Positions 10,373 to 21,040 of a DNA stretch of 64,000 nt are shown here, one piece after another; position 1 is the stretch's first letter, and every line of letters starts with the position of its first letter. This DNA comes from Nymphaea colorata (lineage: Eukaryota > Streptophyta > Magnoliopsida > Nymphaeales > Nymphaeaceae). Location of the stretch: positions 18,723,354 to 18,787,353 of the forward strand of contig NC_045142.1 of assembly GCF_008831285.2 (NCBI RefSeq). Direction: 5' to 3'. The position numbers were made by a program, and so were the translations under genes. Under the pieces are notes generated by a model. The model saw nothing but the letters and a program-made list of their open reading frames with translations. It searched no databases and was not told where the DNA came from.

Positions 10373-11486
10373 ATTACATGTCCCCCAGTTTCCCTTAAAT
10401 CTCTTGTCAGTTACTAAAGAGCTAAACTGTGAACTCATTTTTTCTGCCAACCGTTGTGTTTTGCAGGACTTGGTGACAGGGAAGAGGATTGGGATTGGTT
10501 TGGTGTCTGATGACCTATATCGTCTTCCCATACATGTGGCTACAGCTCTTGTGACAGCGATTAGCAAGACAGAGAAACGAAGAGGAGATTGTCTTCAGTC
10601 CTTTTTGTACTGGCATGAATATTTTGGGCATTTACCTTTTGGGATTTTGAAACAGTTGTTGCCCGATTTGTGTTCTTCTTTGAATTTGTCTTTGATTTCC
10701 TGTGATGTGTGTCAGTTTGCCAAACATGTGAGGGCTTTGTACCCTAATTCTACTAGTTGTGTTAATGAAGCTTTTTCCTTGGTTCACTCGGATGTGTGGG
10801 GTCCTTCGAGAATTCATACCCGTCAAGGTTTTCAATACTTTATCACTTTTATTCATGACTTCTCTCGGGCTACCTTTGTGTACTTGTTAAAAGATCGCAG
10901 TGAGGCCTCTCATATCATAGAGACCTTCATTCTTCTTGTGCATACTCAATATGGTGGAACTATTAAAACCTTTCGGTCCGATAATGCCCGTGAGTATATG
11001 TGTCAATCTGTTGAGAATTTTCTTCGAGAAAAGGAGATTGTTCATGAGACGTCCTATAGTTATACACCCCCACAAAATGGGGTGGCTGAAAGAAAAAATC
11101 ACCAACTTCTTAATGTCACCAGGGCCCTTCTGTTTCAGAGAAATCTTCCTAAACACTATTGGGGTGATGCAGTTCTTACTAGTGCGTATCTCATCAATCG
11201 CATGCCCAGTCGTGTTCTGAATGGTCGGACTCCCCATTCGTTACTTCCCGACAGTCGTCAACCATTTCTACTCCCCCCTCGTGTTTTTGGTTGTGTGTGT
11301 TTTATACATAATCACAGTTCCAATATTAAGAAACTTGATCCCAGGTCTATCAAAGGTGTGTTTCTTGGGTATTCCCCTAGTCAGAAAGGATACAGATGTA
11401 TTGACCCCACCACTGGCCGAGTTTATGTTACGAGGGATGTTACTTTCTTGGAACTTGCCTCTTACTTTGGTGAGAATCCTCTTTAG
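10373..11486 (+). pseudogene. Copia-1 protease C-terminus and integrase
   Basis: One long frame carries the zinc-binding domain (YWHEYFGHLPFG ... CDVCQFAKH), the core start HSDVWGPS, the FRSDNAREY segment and ENGVAERKNHQLLN-type motifs, then the C-terminal GCVCFIH and KGVFLGYSPSQKGYRC motifs of copia integrases. The frame ends with a stop at 11484-11486, where copia-3 remains open. Confidence 0.87.
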
Positions 11487-11689
11487 GGGGAGAAGTCTGT
11501 GGTTATGGAAGAGTATTCTCAGAGTCAAGAGCTTCAATTTACAGATTTTTTGGACTACAGGAAAGCAGAATCTCTCACTATTGTTGATGTGCCTGAGAAG
11601 GAGGAAGGGTGTGACACTGGAATTGAGAAGGAAGACCATCGTTTGTTTGGACAGGTCTATTCTAGACGAGGTGCTCGGACAGAAGAGGT

Positions 11690-13007
11690 GACTTGTGGTG
11701 CGAGATCTACTCCAATCCCAATGCCACTCATTCCCTGGATGAACCAAGTCCTACCTTGAAGACTCAAGATGAGGTTGAAAAGGAAAATGAAGATCTTTCC
11801 ATTGCCTTGAGAAATGGTGTCAGGTCATGTACTCAACACCCTATTGGTAATTTTGTATCTTATTCCAGACTTGGCAAGGATTACAAGTGCTTTGTTTCTT
11901 CTCTTTCTTTGGCTGTGATTCCCAGGACCGTTGTTGAAGCTCAAAGTGATTCCAAATGGGCTGATGCTATGAAAAAGAAATGGAAGCCTTGAGAAGAAAC
12001 ATGACATGGGAGGTTGTGAAGATTCCTGAGGCGGCTCACTTGGTTGGATCCAAATGGTGTATACCATCAAGTACAAACTAGATGGAAGTGTTGAAAGATA
12101 TAAAGCTCGTCTTGTGGCCAAGGGGTTTAGCCAAAAATATGGGATTGATTACTTGGAGACCTTTGCTCCTGTTGCGAAAATGAAGACAATCAGAGTTGTT
12201 ATATCCCTAACTGTGATGAAGGAGTGGAAGATGTACCAACTAGATGTTAAAAATGCCTTCCTCAATGGTGACCTCGAAGAAGAAGTATATATGCATATGC
12301 CTCCAGGATATGAAGAACCAGAGAAATGTTGTAAGCTGAAAAAGGCTTTATATGGCCTCAAGCAGTCGCCCAAAGCATGGTTCGAACGACTGAGACGAGT
12401 AATGCAATATCATGGGTACAAACAAGGGAATGGAGACCACACACTATTCATGAAGAAAAAGGAGGGCAAAGTCACCCTTTTACTTGTCTATGTGGATGAC
12501 ATGATTGTCACAGGTAATGATGAGGAGGAGATCATCAAGTTAAAAGGGTTACTGGCTACGGAATTTGATCTCAAGGATCTTGGCAAGCTGAGGTATTTTC
12601 TTGGTATTGAGATTGCTAGATCGAGTACTGGTCTTGTGCTAAACCAAAGGAAATACGCATTAGATCTGTTGGAAGAGACTGGTAAGTTGGGGTGTAGACC
12701 TGCTTCTACCGCACTTGACATCGGGCACAAGTTGAGTCTTAGAGATGGAGAGTTGCTCTATGAAGAAGCTAAGGGAAGATATCAATGTTTGGTTGGGAAG
12801 TTGATTTACCTTACCCTCACGAGACCTGATATCACTTTCGCGGTGAATGTATTGAGTCAATTCATGCATGCTCCTACTGATGCACATCTGAAGGCTATGG
12901 ATAGAGCATTATATTACTTGAAGAGACATCCTAGCAAGGGACTCTTGTATGTAAAACAAGAGACTGTAGAGGTCGAGGGGTATTCCGATGCAGACTGGGC
13001 AGGCTGA
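11690..13007 (+). pseudogene. Copia-1 reverse transcriptase
   Basis: A linker with [14 protein letters not shown] (about 11820) leads into the RT after a frameshift near 12000. From 12054 the frame has [17 protein letters not shown], the palm motif QLDVKNAFLNG, YGLKQSPKAW and the catalytic YVDD at 12489-12500. It continues to the RNase H start SDADWAG, where a frameshift ends it at 13007. Apart from that this is the least damaged RT in the window. Confidence 0.88.
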
Positions 13008-13019
13008 TACCAGACGGTC

Positions 13020-13458
13020 TACTACAGGGTACTGTGTCTACCTGGGAGGAAACCTTGTAGTATGGAGGAGCAAGAGATAGGATGTATGTTCTCGAACTAG
13101 TGCAGAGGCAGAATATAGAGCCGTTGCTATGGGAGTGTCAGAGTTACTATGGTTGAAAATATTGCTGACTGATATTGGAATAGAGATTGAATGACCTATG
13201 AAGATGTATTGTGATAACAAGTCTGCAATCAATCTAGCCAACAACCCTGTTCTACACAACAGAACCAAGCATGTTGAGATTGATCGTCACTTTATTCGTG
13301 AAAGAATTGATGCTAAAGAGTTAATACTTCCTTACATGAAGTTTGAAGACCAAACCGCTGATGTTCTAACGAAGGCTCTATCCTTAACTTCGTTCGAGAG
13401 AAATGTATCCAAATTGAGCATATTTGATATGTGTGCTCAACTTGAGGGAGAGTGTTGA
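13020..13458 (+). pseudogene. Copia-1 RNase H
   Basis: In broken frames this shows GYCVYLGGN, SAEAEYRAVAMG, YCDNKSAINLANNP and RTKHVEIDRHF, the conserved copia RNase H motifs. A stop at about 13192 splits it. The final frame 13198-13458 ends at the purine tract. Confidence 0.85.
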
Positions 13459-13692
13459 TGGATATTGGTGTACAGGTCCAGGTCTGGACCCGATCCAGCA
13501 TGTCCTAATTAGGGCATACTTATATCATTGTAACCATAATCTTTAAGGTTAATGAAATCTTAAGAGAGAGAGAGTCTGGCGGCTAGTGGGCACCAGCTCC
13601 TCCTCATCCGTGGCTTTTTTCCTCTTGTTGAGGGTTTTTCCACGTTACATCGTGTTCCTTGTTTTCTCTTTCTCTGTGTTCGTGTTTCTACA
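13453..13692 (+). repeat. Copia-1 3' LTR (240 bp)
   Basis: Begins TGTTGATGGATATTGG and ends GTGTTTCTACA, followed by the CCTTG target duplication (13693-13697). It is about 96% identical by eye to the 5' LTR. Confidence 0.93.
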
Positions 13693-14600
13693 CCTTGCAC
13701 GAATTTACGGTAGTAACCTGCAAGGCCCAAAACGAGCGCAGCTCCTTGACAGATTTTGGAGGTTTCCATCTTCGATTGGCCTCCACCTTATCCCCTTCCA
13801 TCTCGACCTTTTCTCGACTGATTACATGCCCCAAATATGGAAGCTGCCATGTTCTGAAGATGCACTTAGCGCTTTTTGCAAGGTTCCAACATAGACAAAA
13901 CCAGTTGTAAGTGCCTCAAATGCTCCTCTTCGCCTGCACTATAAACTAGGATATCGTCGAAAAATACCAACACAAATTGGCATAGGATTGGTCTTAACAC
14001 GTCATTCATTAGTGATTGGAAGGTGGTTGGGGCATTAGTAAGCCCGAAGGGCATGACCTTGAACTCGTACAGCCCCTCGTGAGTTCTAAATGTTGTCTTG
14101 GGGACTTTTGCGGGCTTCACCCTTATTTGGTGATAGCCTATTCGAATATCCAACTTCGAAAAATAGACGACCTCATGTAATTCATCCAAAAGGTCTTCAA
14201 TTTTAAGAATGGGGTAGCAGATTTTAATGTGATAGCAATGAGAGCTCGATAATCCACATAAAACCTCCAACTTCCTTCTTTTTTCTTGACTAGCAATGTA
14301 GGGGACGCAGAAGGGCTGTCACTCGGCTAGATGATCCCATCCTTAAGCATTTCTCGCACCATTTTCTCCAGGTTCTCCTTTTGATAATGGGTGTACCTGT
14401 AGGGGCACAGTTTCATGGCCCTGGCTCCTGTCTGTAACACGATGTGGTGATCACTTACTCTTGCTAGCGGTAGTTCTCTCGGTGCGTCAAATAAACTGAT
14501 GAATTCCTTCAACGGCTCCTTTAGGGGCTTGGGGTTCATACAACCTTACCCTCGATGACAATTTGCTGTGTCCGCTGGTTCTTGATCAGACACCACCTGC
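13693..14600 (-). pseudogene. Gypsy B reverse transcriptase
   Basis: Continues the gypsy pol interrupted by copia-1. Down the minus strand from 14540 the frame has an RT entry segment (FISLFDAPRELP, HHIVLQTGA, YRYTHYQKENLEKMV). After a frameshift near 14290 come [38 protein letters not shown] and the catalytic FFDDILVYS (about 13960). It then runs into LAGYYRKFVQG next to the copia-1 site. From 14255 upward the same DNA occurs inverted in copia-3. Confidence 0.88.
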
Positions 14601-14604
14601 AACA

Positions 14605-15220
14605 TTAGGGATGCAACCTTACCTTTGAATAGTTTGGCAGCGATTGTTCCTCATTTACCTTCTTAACAACATCAATTGGAGTCTGTCTACTCCCTCCATT
14701 TTGATCAAAATGCATCCACATGCCTCCGAAGTCCCACACCACGTTCCCCACGCTGCCCAGCCATTGGATCCCTAGCACCAAATCGGCTCCCACCAAGGCC
14801 AAGGTGAACAATTCAACTGGAAACTTGCGACCCAAAATTTCCAGTGTTTCAGGTGAACACATGCCCTTGCATTTCAGCATGCTCACGTCTCCCACCACCA
14901 CGTTGAACGTGGGCTGCTGCTCAATGGTGCAACGTAAGGCTTTAGCTGTCTTTTCTATAAGAAATTATGGGTGGAGCCTGTGTCCACCAACACGCTGACG
15001 CTACGTCCTCTCAATGATCCTTCAACTCGCATTAACTGAGGCACTTCATCCCACGAGTGTAAGGAAATTTTTGGTGGTAGGCTGGTTGAAGAATATCCCA
15101 GTGTCAGTGTCTCTTTCTCTTGTGTAGTGACTTCTTCCCCACTAGGTGGGTCGTCTTCTTCGTCCACCAAGTACTATGGTGGTTTCCTGTAGATGTGCCC
15201 TAGTGACTATGGTTGGTCGC
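14605..15220 (-). pseudogene. Gypsy B protease and linker from gag
   Basis: The gag-protease linker (LVDEEDDPPSGEEV...) is followed by the protease with active site VLVDTGSTHNFL (about 14955-14990). A frameshift precedes the second half (CKGMCSPETLEILGRKF, LVLGIQWLGSVGNVVWDF). It ends at the copia-2 insertion site (GTCGC, 15216-15220). The whole segment is duplicated inverted at 23058-23700. Confidence 0.87.
15216..15220. repeat. Target-site duplication GTCGC of copia-2 (left)
   Basis: GTCGC abuts the copia-2 3' LTR and is repeated at 27306-27310 after the 5' LTR. The gypsy gag/protease sequence is continuous across the two sites when copia-2 is removed. Confidence 0.93.
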
Positions 15221-15459
15221 TGTAGAAATAAAAGACGCACAAGAACCGAAGAACACACACAAATGTAACGTGGAAAACCCTCAACAAGAGGGAAAAAACC
15301 ATGGGTAAGGAGGCCTGGTACCCACTAGCCACCAGACTCTCTCTCTCTTAGAAACTTCAATAACTTGCAAGATTAGGTTTACAATGGTATAAGTATGCCT
15401 AAACCAAGACACACTGGATCGAGTCCAGACCCGGACCCAAACATCAAGATTCGTCAACA
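15221..15459 (-). repeat. Copia-2 3' LTR (239 bp)
   Basis: On the minus strand begins TGTTGACGAATCTTGATG and ends TTTTATTTCTACA. An inverted copy sits inside copia-3 at 22819-23057. Confidence 0.93.
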
Positions 15460-15579
15460 CTCCCCCTCAAGTTGAGAATACATATCAAACATGCCCAACT
15501 TGGATACATTTCTCTCAAATGGAGTTACATTTAAAGCTTTAGTTAGAATATCAGCAGTTTGGTCTTCAGACTTCATGTA

Positions 15580-16921
15580 TGACAATGTTAACTCCCTGAC
15601 GTCAATTCTTTCTCTGATGAAGTGACAGTCAATCTAACATGCTTTGTTCGACCATGAAGCACTAGATTGTTAGCGAAGTTAATCGCAGACTTATTATCAC
15701 AATACATTCTCATAGGCCCTTCAATCTCTATCCCAATATCTATCAGCAAGATCTTTAGCCACAACAACTCTGATACTCCAGTAGCAACAGCCCTATATTC
15801 AGCCTCTGCACTTGAGCGGGAACAAACATCTTGTCTCTTTCTTCTCCAAACAACTAGATTCCCCCTCAAGTAGACGCAACACAGCCTGCCCAGTCTGCAT
15901 CAGAATACCCTTCAATTTCAATAGACCTTTGTTTCACATATAGAAGTCCCTTGCCAAGATTCTTCTTCAAGTAACACATGATTCTATCTACAGCTTTCAA
16001 GTGCACATCCGTAGGTGCATGCATGAACTGGCTCATCACATTTACAGCAAAGGTGATATCTGGTCTAGTCAGAGTGAGGTATATCAATCTACCAACTAGA
16101 CGTTGATATCTCCCTTTAGCTTCTTCACACAAAAGTTCATCATCCTTGCTGCCAAATTTGTGCTCAGCATCCAGAAGAGTAGAGGCTGGTCTGCATCCCA
16201 GTTTTCCTGTCTCCTTAAGTAGATTGAAGGTATACTTCCTTTGACTAAGCACAAGAGTTGTACCTGATCTGGCAATTTCAATACCAAGGAAATACTTCAA
16301 CTTGCAAAGGTCCTTGAGATCAAATTCAGCCGATAGTAAACCCTTTAATCTTGCTATCTCTTCTTCATCATCACCTGTAACAATCATATCATCAACATAA
16401 ACCAACAGTAGAGTAACTGTATCCTCTATCCTCTTAACAAACAGGGTATGATCTCCATTTCCTTGTTTGTAGCCATGCTTCTTCATAACAAGTCTGAGAC
16501 ATTCAAACCATGCTCGGGGAGACTGTTTGAGCCCATACAAAGCCTTCTTCAGTTTACAGCATTTTCCAGGTCTCTCAAAACCTAGCGGCATACACATATA
16601 CACTTTGTCTTCGAGATCTCCATTGAGAAAGATATTTTTAACATCTAGTTGGCACATCTCTCAACCCTTCAGTACCGCCAAAGAAATAATTACTCTAACA
16701 GTCTTCATCTTCGCAACTGATGCAAACGGCTCTAAGTAGTCGATCCCATATTTCTGACTAAACCCCTTGGCCACCAAACGTGCTTTGTACCTCTCAATGT
16801 TCTCATCTGGTTTGTACTTAATGGTATAGACCCACTTTGACCCAACCAAATGAGTTGCCTCAGGAATATCTACCACCTCCCATGTCTGATTTCTGTCTAT
16901 GGCCTCCATCTCTTCTTGCAT
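15580..16921 (-). pseudogene. Copia-2 reverse transcriptase and RNase H
   Basis: From 16921 down: RT entry ([20 protein letters not shown]), a TGA after SLAVLKG, then CQLDVKNIFLNGDLED, YGLKQSPRAW and catalytic YVDD at 16388-16399, up to SDADWAGC. A deletion and frame change around 15866 remove the motif after it. RNase H resumes as SAEAEYRAVATG and YCDNKSAINFANN (15869-15588). The premature stop and the RNase H lesion are both shared with the inverted copy in copia-3. Confidence 0.88.
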
Positions 16922-17629
16922 AGCATGAGTCTACTTAGGGTCACCCTGAGTCTCTGTAACATTCCTGGGAATCGTAGCCACAGACAAGGAGGATACGAAA
17001 CATTTGTAGTGCTCAATGTAGAGTAAGAGACAAAGTTACCAATAGGGTGTTGGGTACATGACCTGACACTCTTTGTCAGGGCAATGGGATGATCCTCCTT
17101 TTCATTTCCTGTCTGACTTTCTCTCTCAACAGGTTGCTTCTGAGCATGACTTGGGTCATCCAAGGAAGAAGTAGGATTGGGATTCGGAGAGGACTTCTCA
17201 CCATCAATCACCTTGTCAGTACAAACTCTTCTCCTAGAATACACCTGTCCAAACAGATGATTTAATTCTTTTTTTGTCACCATAGGGCACTCTCCCTCCT
17301 TTTCATGTTCATGTACCTCAATAGACGTCTCATCTTCATCTTTTCCAAGCACCTCGACAGATGGGTTTTCTTTGCGCCTGTAATCCAGAAAATCTGTAAA
17401 CTGAATTTCTTGAGTTGGAGGATGCTCTTCCTTGGACATTAACTTCTCCCCCTGAAGGGAATTCTCACCAAAATAAGAGACATGTTCCAAGAATGTGACA
17501 TCCTTGGTAATGTAAACTCGACCAGTGGGGGATCTAAACATTTATACCCCTTTTGAGTAGGAGAATACCCAAGAAATATTCCCTTAATTGATTTGGGGTC
17601 AAGTTTTTTCACATTCGGGCTGTAGTTAT
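16897..17629 (-). pseudogene. Copia-2 integrase C-terminus and integrase-RT linker
   Basis: Starts at the copia-3 insertion point with NYSPNVKKLDPKSIKGIFLG, continues with YSPTQKGYKC, a frameshift near 17540, [13 protein letters not shown], and an acidic linker containing TDFLDYR and [14 protein letters not shown]. The equivalent copia-3 sequence (20650-21360) differs at many positions here, unlike the near-identity seen below 16685. Confidence 0.85.
17625..17629. repeat. Target-site duplication GTTAT of copia-3 (left)
   Basis: GTTAT directly before the copia-3 5' LTR recurs at 24493-24497 directly after its 3' LTR. The copia-2 integrase frame (FIHN-YSPNV) is continuous across the two sites. 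Confidence 0.93.
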
Positions 17630-17858
17630 TGTTGACAGATCTTGATGTATGGGTTCGGGTCTGGACCCGATCCATTATGTCCTTGTTTGGGCACACTTAT
17701 ACCATTGTAAACCCTAATCTTTGATGTTAATGAAGAATTAAGAGAGAGAGTGTCTGACTGCTAGTGGGCACCGACCTCATCACCCGTGGTTTTTTCTCCC
17801 TCTTGTTGAGGGTTTTCCACGTTACATAAGTTGTTCTTTACGCTTATACTTCTCAACA
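17630..17858 (+). repeat. Copia-3 5' LTR (229 bp)
   Basis: Begins TGTTGACAGATCTTGATG and ends TTATACTTCTCAACA. The next bases, TGGTATCAGAGC, are a perfect initiator tRNA-Met primer-binding site (17859-17870). Confidence 0.93.
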
Positions 17859-18493
17859 TGGTATCAGAGCTTTGAAGTTCTGGTGTTACTGATTTGTCTT
17901 TTGTTTGTATTCGTGTTGGAGGAGGGTTGTTCCTGGCACTGTTCATCGCCCGACACTGTTCATCGCCCGGTACTATTCATCACCCGACTCTGACGGGTTC
18001 CTTCATGCGCCCGATGCATGCGCCCGACGCCTCGCCCAGCATCGCCTGACGCCCCCGATGCCCCATCAAGCGTCGCCCTGCTTCTGCCACCGTGAGGTTC
18101 CCAGCGTCTCTCCTCTGCATCTTCCGGCGACCTAGTTCCGCCCCTTTTTCTACCGCCGTGAGGGTCTGGTGTTCCCATCTGCATCGTCTGCTACCTTCAT
18201 CGTGGTGTTCCTGCCGCTTACTCGCAGTAGCTCCCTGCTGCTTCTGTCTATCTGTCTGCTGCTTCTCTTCTCAACTCCCATCGTCTTCTCCCTTCTCCGT
18301 CTGCCCTGGTTGCCCGACTCTACCTTGCATACTGTCGTGAGCTCTGGTGTCCTTCCACTTCTGGATCGCTTCCCTGCATTTAGTCACTCATAGTGTGCCA
18401 TTGCTGTCCAGCGTTGTTTGCTGTTGGTGTTTTGCCGCTGCTCGCTGTTGTTGTTCCTTTTTTTTGCTCTCTTTGTGGGGCTGGTCTCTAATT

Positions 18494-19408
18494 ATGGCAG
18501 CGTCTTCCTCGTCCACCGTCAACACTGATCAATCTGAAATTGGGGCTTATAGAACTGAGAATGTTCCCATTCAAGTCACCACTATTCGCCTTACCAAGGA
18601 GAATTATCTACGATGGTCTGCTGCAATTACTATGGGGATCGATGGTCGGGGACGAATTGCCTATGTGAATGGTAGAAAGGTCGAACCTGTTGTGGATAGT
18701 ATGGCTTGGGATACATGGTTTCTTGAGGACAACCAGGTAAAACTTGGATTGTTAATTCAGTGTCTTCAGATACTCAACCCCTTATTCTTCGTAAGAAGAC
18801 TGCTAGGGATATGTGGATTTGGAGCAGATGTAATGTCAAAAGAAAAGAAAGGTTCGTCTATATCAACTAATGAAGAACGTGTATGCTCTGTGACAAGGGG
18901 ATCTCTCAGTCGCAGATTTCTACGCAACATTAAAATCTAAGTGGAAGGATCTTGACTACCATTCTGATCTTACATGTAGTTCTCCTCAAGACCAGATGCA
19001 GTATATGGCCAAGGAGTGGGAGAATAGGGTATTCCTTTTCTTAGCTAGACTGAACGATGAGTTTGAAAATATAAGCAGTCAGATTCTCAACTCTGAGGAA
19101 TCCTTCAGTATTGAAGATGTTTATTCTCGTGTTGAAGCTGAAGAGCAGAGGAGACTGATCACAATGGGAGAAAGGAGGATCCCATGTCTCACAATGAACA
19201 GTCTGCCTTCATTAGCCGTGTCTTTGTGGGAACTACCCGTTCTTCCCGTAAATGTACTCACTGCAACAAACTTGGTCATACTGTTGACTTTTGTTGGGAC
19301 CTGCATCTAGAGAAGAAGAATAGTAGGGGGCAGCCTTCTAGTGGAAAGAAGCCTATGTCGAATGCAACGAATCCTAGTGATGGTAAAGTTTCTATTTCTG
19401 CAGAATAG
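18494..19408 (+). pseudogene. Copia-3 gag
   Basis: Starts MAASSSSTVNTDQSEIGAYR and follows the copia gag pattern (LTKENYLRWSAAITMGI, MAWDTWFLEDNQVK). A frameshift near 18740 and another near 18930 break it. A later frame contains WENRVFLFLARLNDEFENI. The zinc knuckle CTHCNKLGHTVDFC lies at about 19255-19296. Compared with copia-2, the knuckle is intact here. Confidence 0.86.
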
Positions 19409-21040
19409 ATTCGTGAGTTACGCGCATATTTGAGCCAGATTGATGTTGGTCAGGCAGACACGTCAGATGAGGTGAAGCTCAATCAGGCACTGGCTGTTTC
19501 AGGTGAACAAGGTACTTCTTGCATGGGAGAGTAGATTGTTGATAGTGGTGCCACTCATCACATGACTGGCAACCCCAAACTCTTTCATGACTACAAGCTA
19601 TCATCGGGGAAGGAACGTGTGTTCCTTGCCGATGGCTCGTTCACCTCTGTGGCAGGGAAAGGGAGTCTCTCTTTGTTGAACAATTTTTTAGTGCATGGTG
19701 CATTGCATGTTCCCCATCTTCCCTTAAATCTTTTATCTATGAGCAAGATTACCAAGGAACTCAACTGTGAACTTATATTTTCTAAAAAACGTTGTGTTTT
19801 GTAGGACTTGGTGACGGGGAAGAAGATTGGGATTGGTTTGGTGTCTGATGGGTTATATTGGCTTCCTATACGCGTTGCCACAGCCCTTATGTCAGCAGTC
19901 AGCTGGACAGAGAAGAAAAAGGAAGAGTGTCGTTAGTTGTTTTTATATTGGCATGAACGCCTTGGTCATCTCCCTTTTGGGATTTTGAAACAATTGTTCC
20001 ATGAATTATGTTCCAGTTTAAACATTTCCATGTTATCTTGTGATGTGTGTCAGTTTGCGAAGCATGTTAGAGCTTCGTATCCAATTTCAAATAGTCATGC
20101 TAATAAAGCTTTCTCCTTGATTCATTCTGATGTGTGGGGGCCTTCAGTCATTCATTCTCGTGGTGGTTTTCAGTACTTTATGACTTTCATAGATGACTAT
20201 TCCAGATGTACTTTTGTTTATCTGTTGAAAGACCGTAGCGAAGTGCCTCATATTATAGAAACCTTCATCCTCCTAGTGGAAAACCAGTATGGTGAGTCTG
20301 TCAAGACATTCCGGTCGGATAATGCTCGTGAGTATATGTGTCTCACTGTCGAGAAATTCCTTCAAAAGAGGGGGATTATTCATGAGACATCTTGTAGTTA
20401 TACTCCTCCTGAAAATGGAGTTACTAAGAGAAAAAACCATTAGTTACTAAATGCCACCAGAGCCTTACTATTCCAAATGAATCTTCCAAAATATTATTGG
20501 GGAGATGCAGTCATTACTAGTGCCTATTTGATTAATCGCATGCCTAGTAGAGTGCTAAATGGTCGTACACCTTACTCCATGCTTCCAGGGAGTAGCCGAC
20601 CTTTCCACCTCCCTCCTCGGGTCTTTGGATGTGTGTGTTTCATTCATAATCACAGCCCGCATGTAAAAAAACTTGACCCCAAATCAATTAAGGGAATATT
20701 TCTTGGGTATTCTCCTACTCAAAAGGGGTATAAATGTCTAGATCCCATCACTGGTTGTGTTCACGTTACCAAGGATGTCACATTCTTGGAACATGTCTCT
20801 TATTTTGGTGAGAATTCTCTCCAGGGGGAGAAGTCAATGTCTAAGGAAGAGTATTCTCCAAGTCAGGACATTCAGTTTACAGATTTTCTGGATTACAGGC
20901 CTGAAGAGAATCCATCCGTCGATGTGCTTGGAAAAGAAGGAGATGGGACATCTATTGAGGTACATGAACAGGGGGAGAAGAGAGAGTGTCCTATGGAGAC
21001 AGAAAGAATGCAATCGTCTGTTCGGGCAGATGTATTGTAG
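19409..21040 (+). pseudogene. Copia-3 protease and integrase
   Basis: One reading frame carries the protease (IVDSGATHHMTGNPKLFHD), integrase zinc-binding domain (YWHERLGHLPFG ... CDVCQFAKH), core (HSDVWGPS, FRSDNAREY) and C-terminal GYSPTQKGYKC. TAG stops interrupt it at about 19406, 19533, 19803, 19934 and 20442. At each, the related elements have CAG (Gln) or TGG (Trp). The frame is otherwise kept, so decay is by point mutation. Confidence 0.87.

Larger units (their letters stand above)
9416..13692 (+). mobile_element. Copia-1: LTR retrotransposon with both LTRs and TSD
   Basis: Structure: 5' LTR 9416-9657, altered primer-binding site at 9658 (TGGTATTAGATCC, two changes from the usual tRNA-Met match), leader, gag/protease remnant, integrase, RT, RNase H, purine tract near 13445 and 3' LTR 13453-13692. 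It is inserted in gypsy B in the opposite orientation. By eye the LTRs differ at about nine bases plus a 2-bp indel in a GA run (near 4%), the lowest of the three nested elements. A gag-protease deletion and several frameshifts make it non-autonomous. Confidence 0.93.
14255..16685 (-). repeat. Left arm of a 2.43-kb inverted duplication (apparent source copy)
   Basis: This stretch is almost identical to the reverse complement of 21596-24023; paired coordinates sum to about 38278. It spans the copia-2 RT/RNase H end, the copia-2 3' LTR, its target duplication and gypsy protease/RT sequence. In this arm the gypsy part continues uninterrupted into more gypsy RT below 14255 and the LTR has its matching TSD, so this is the native context. 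I found only about half a dozen differences in the parts compared. Confidence 0.9.
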
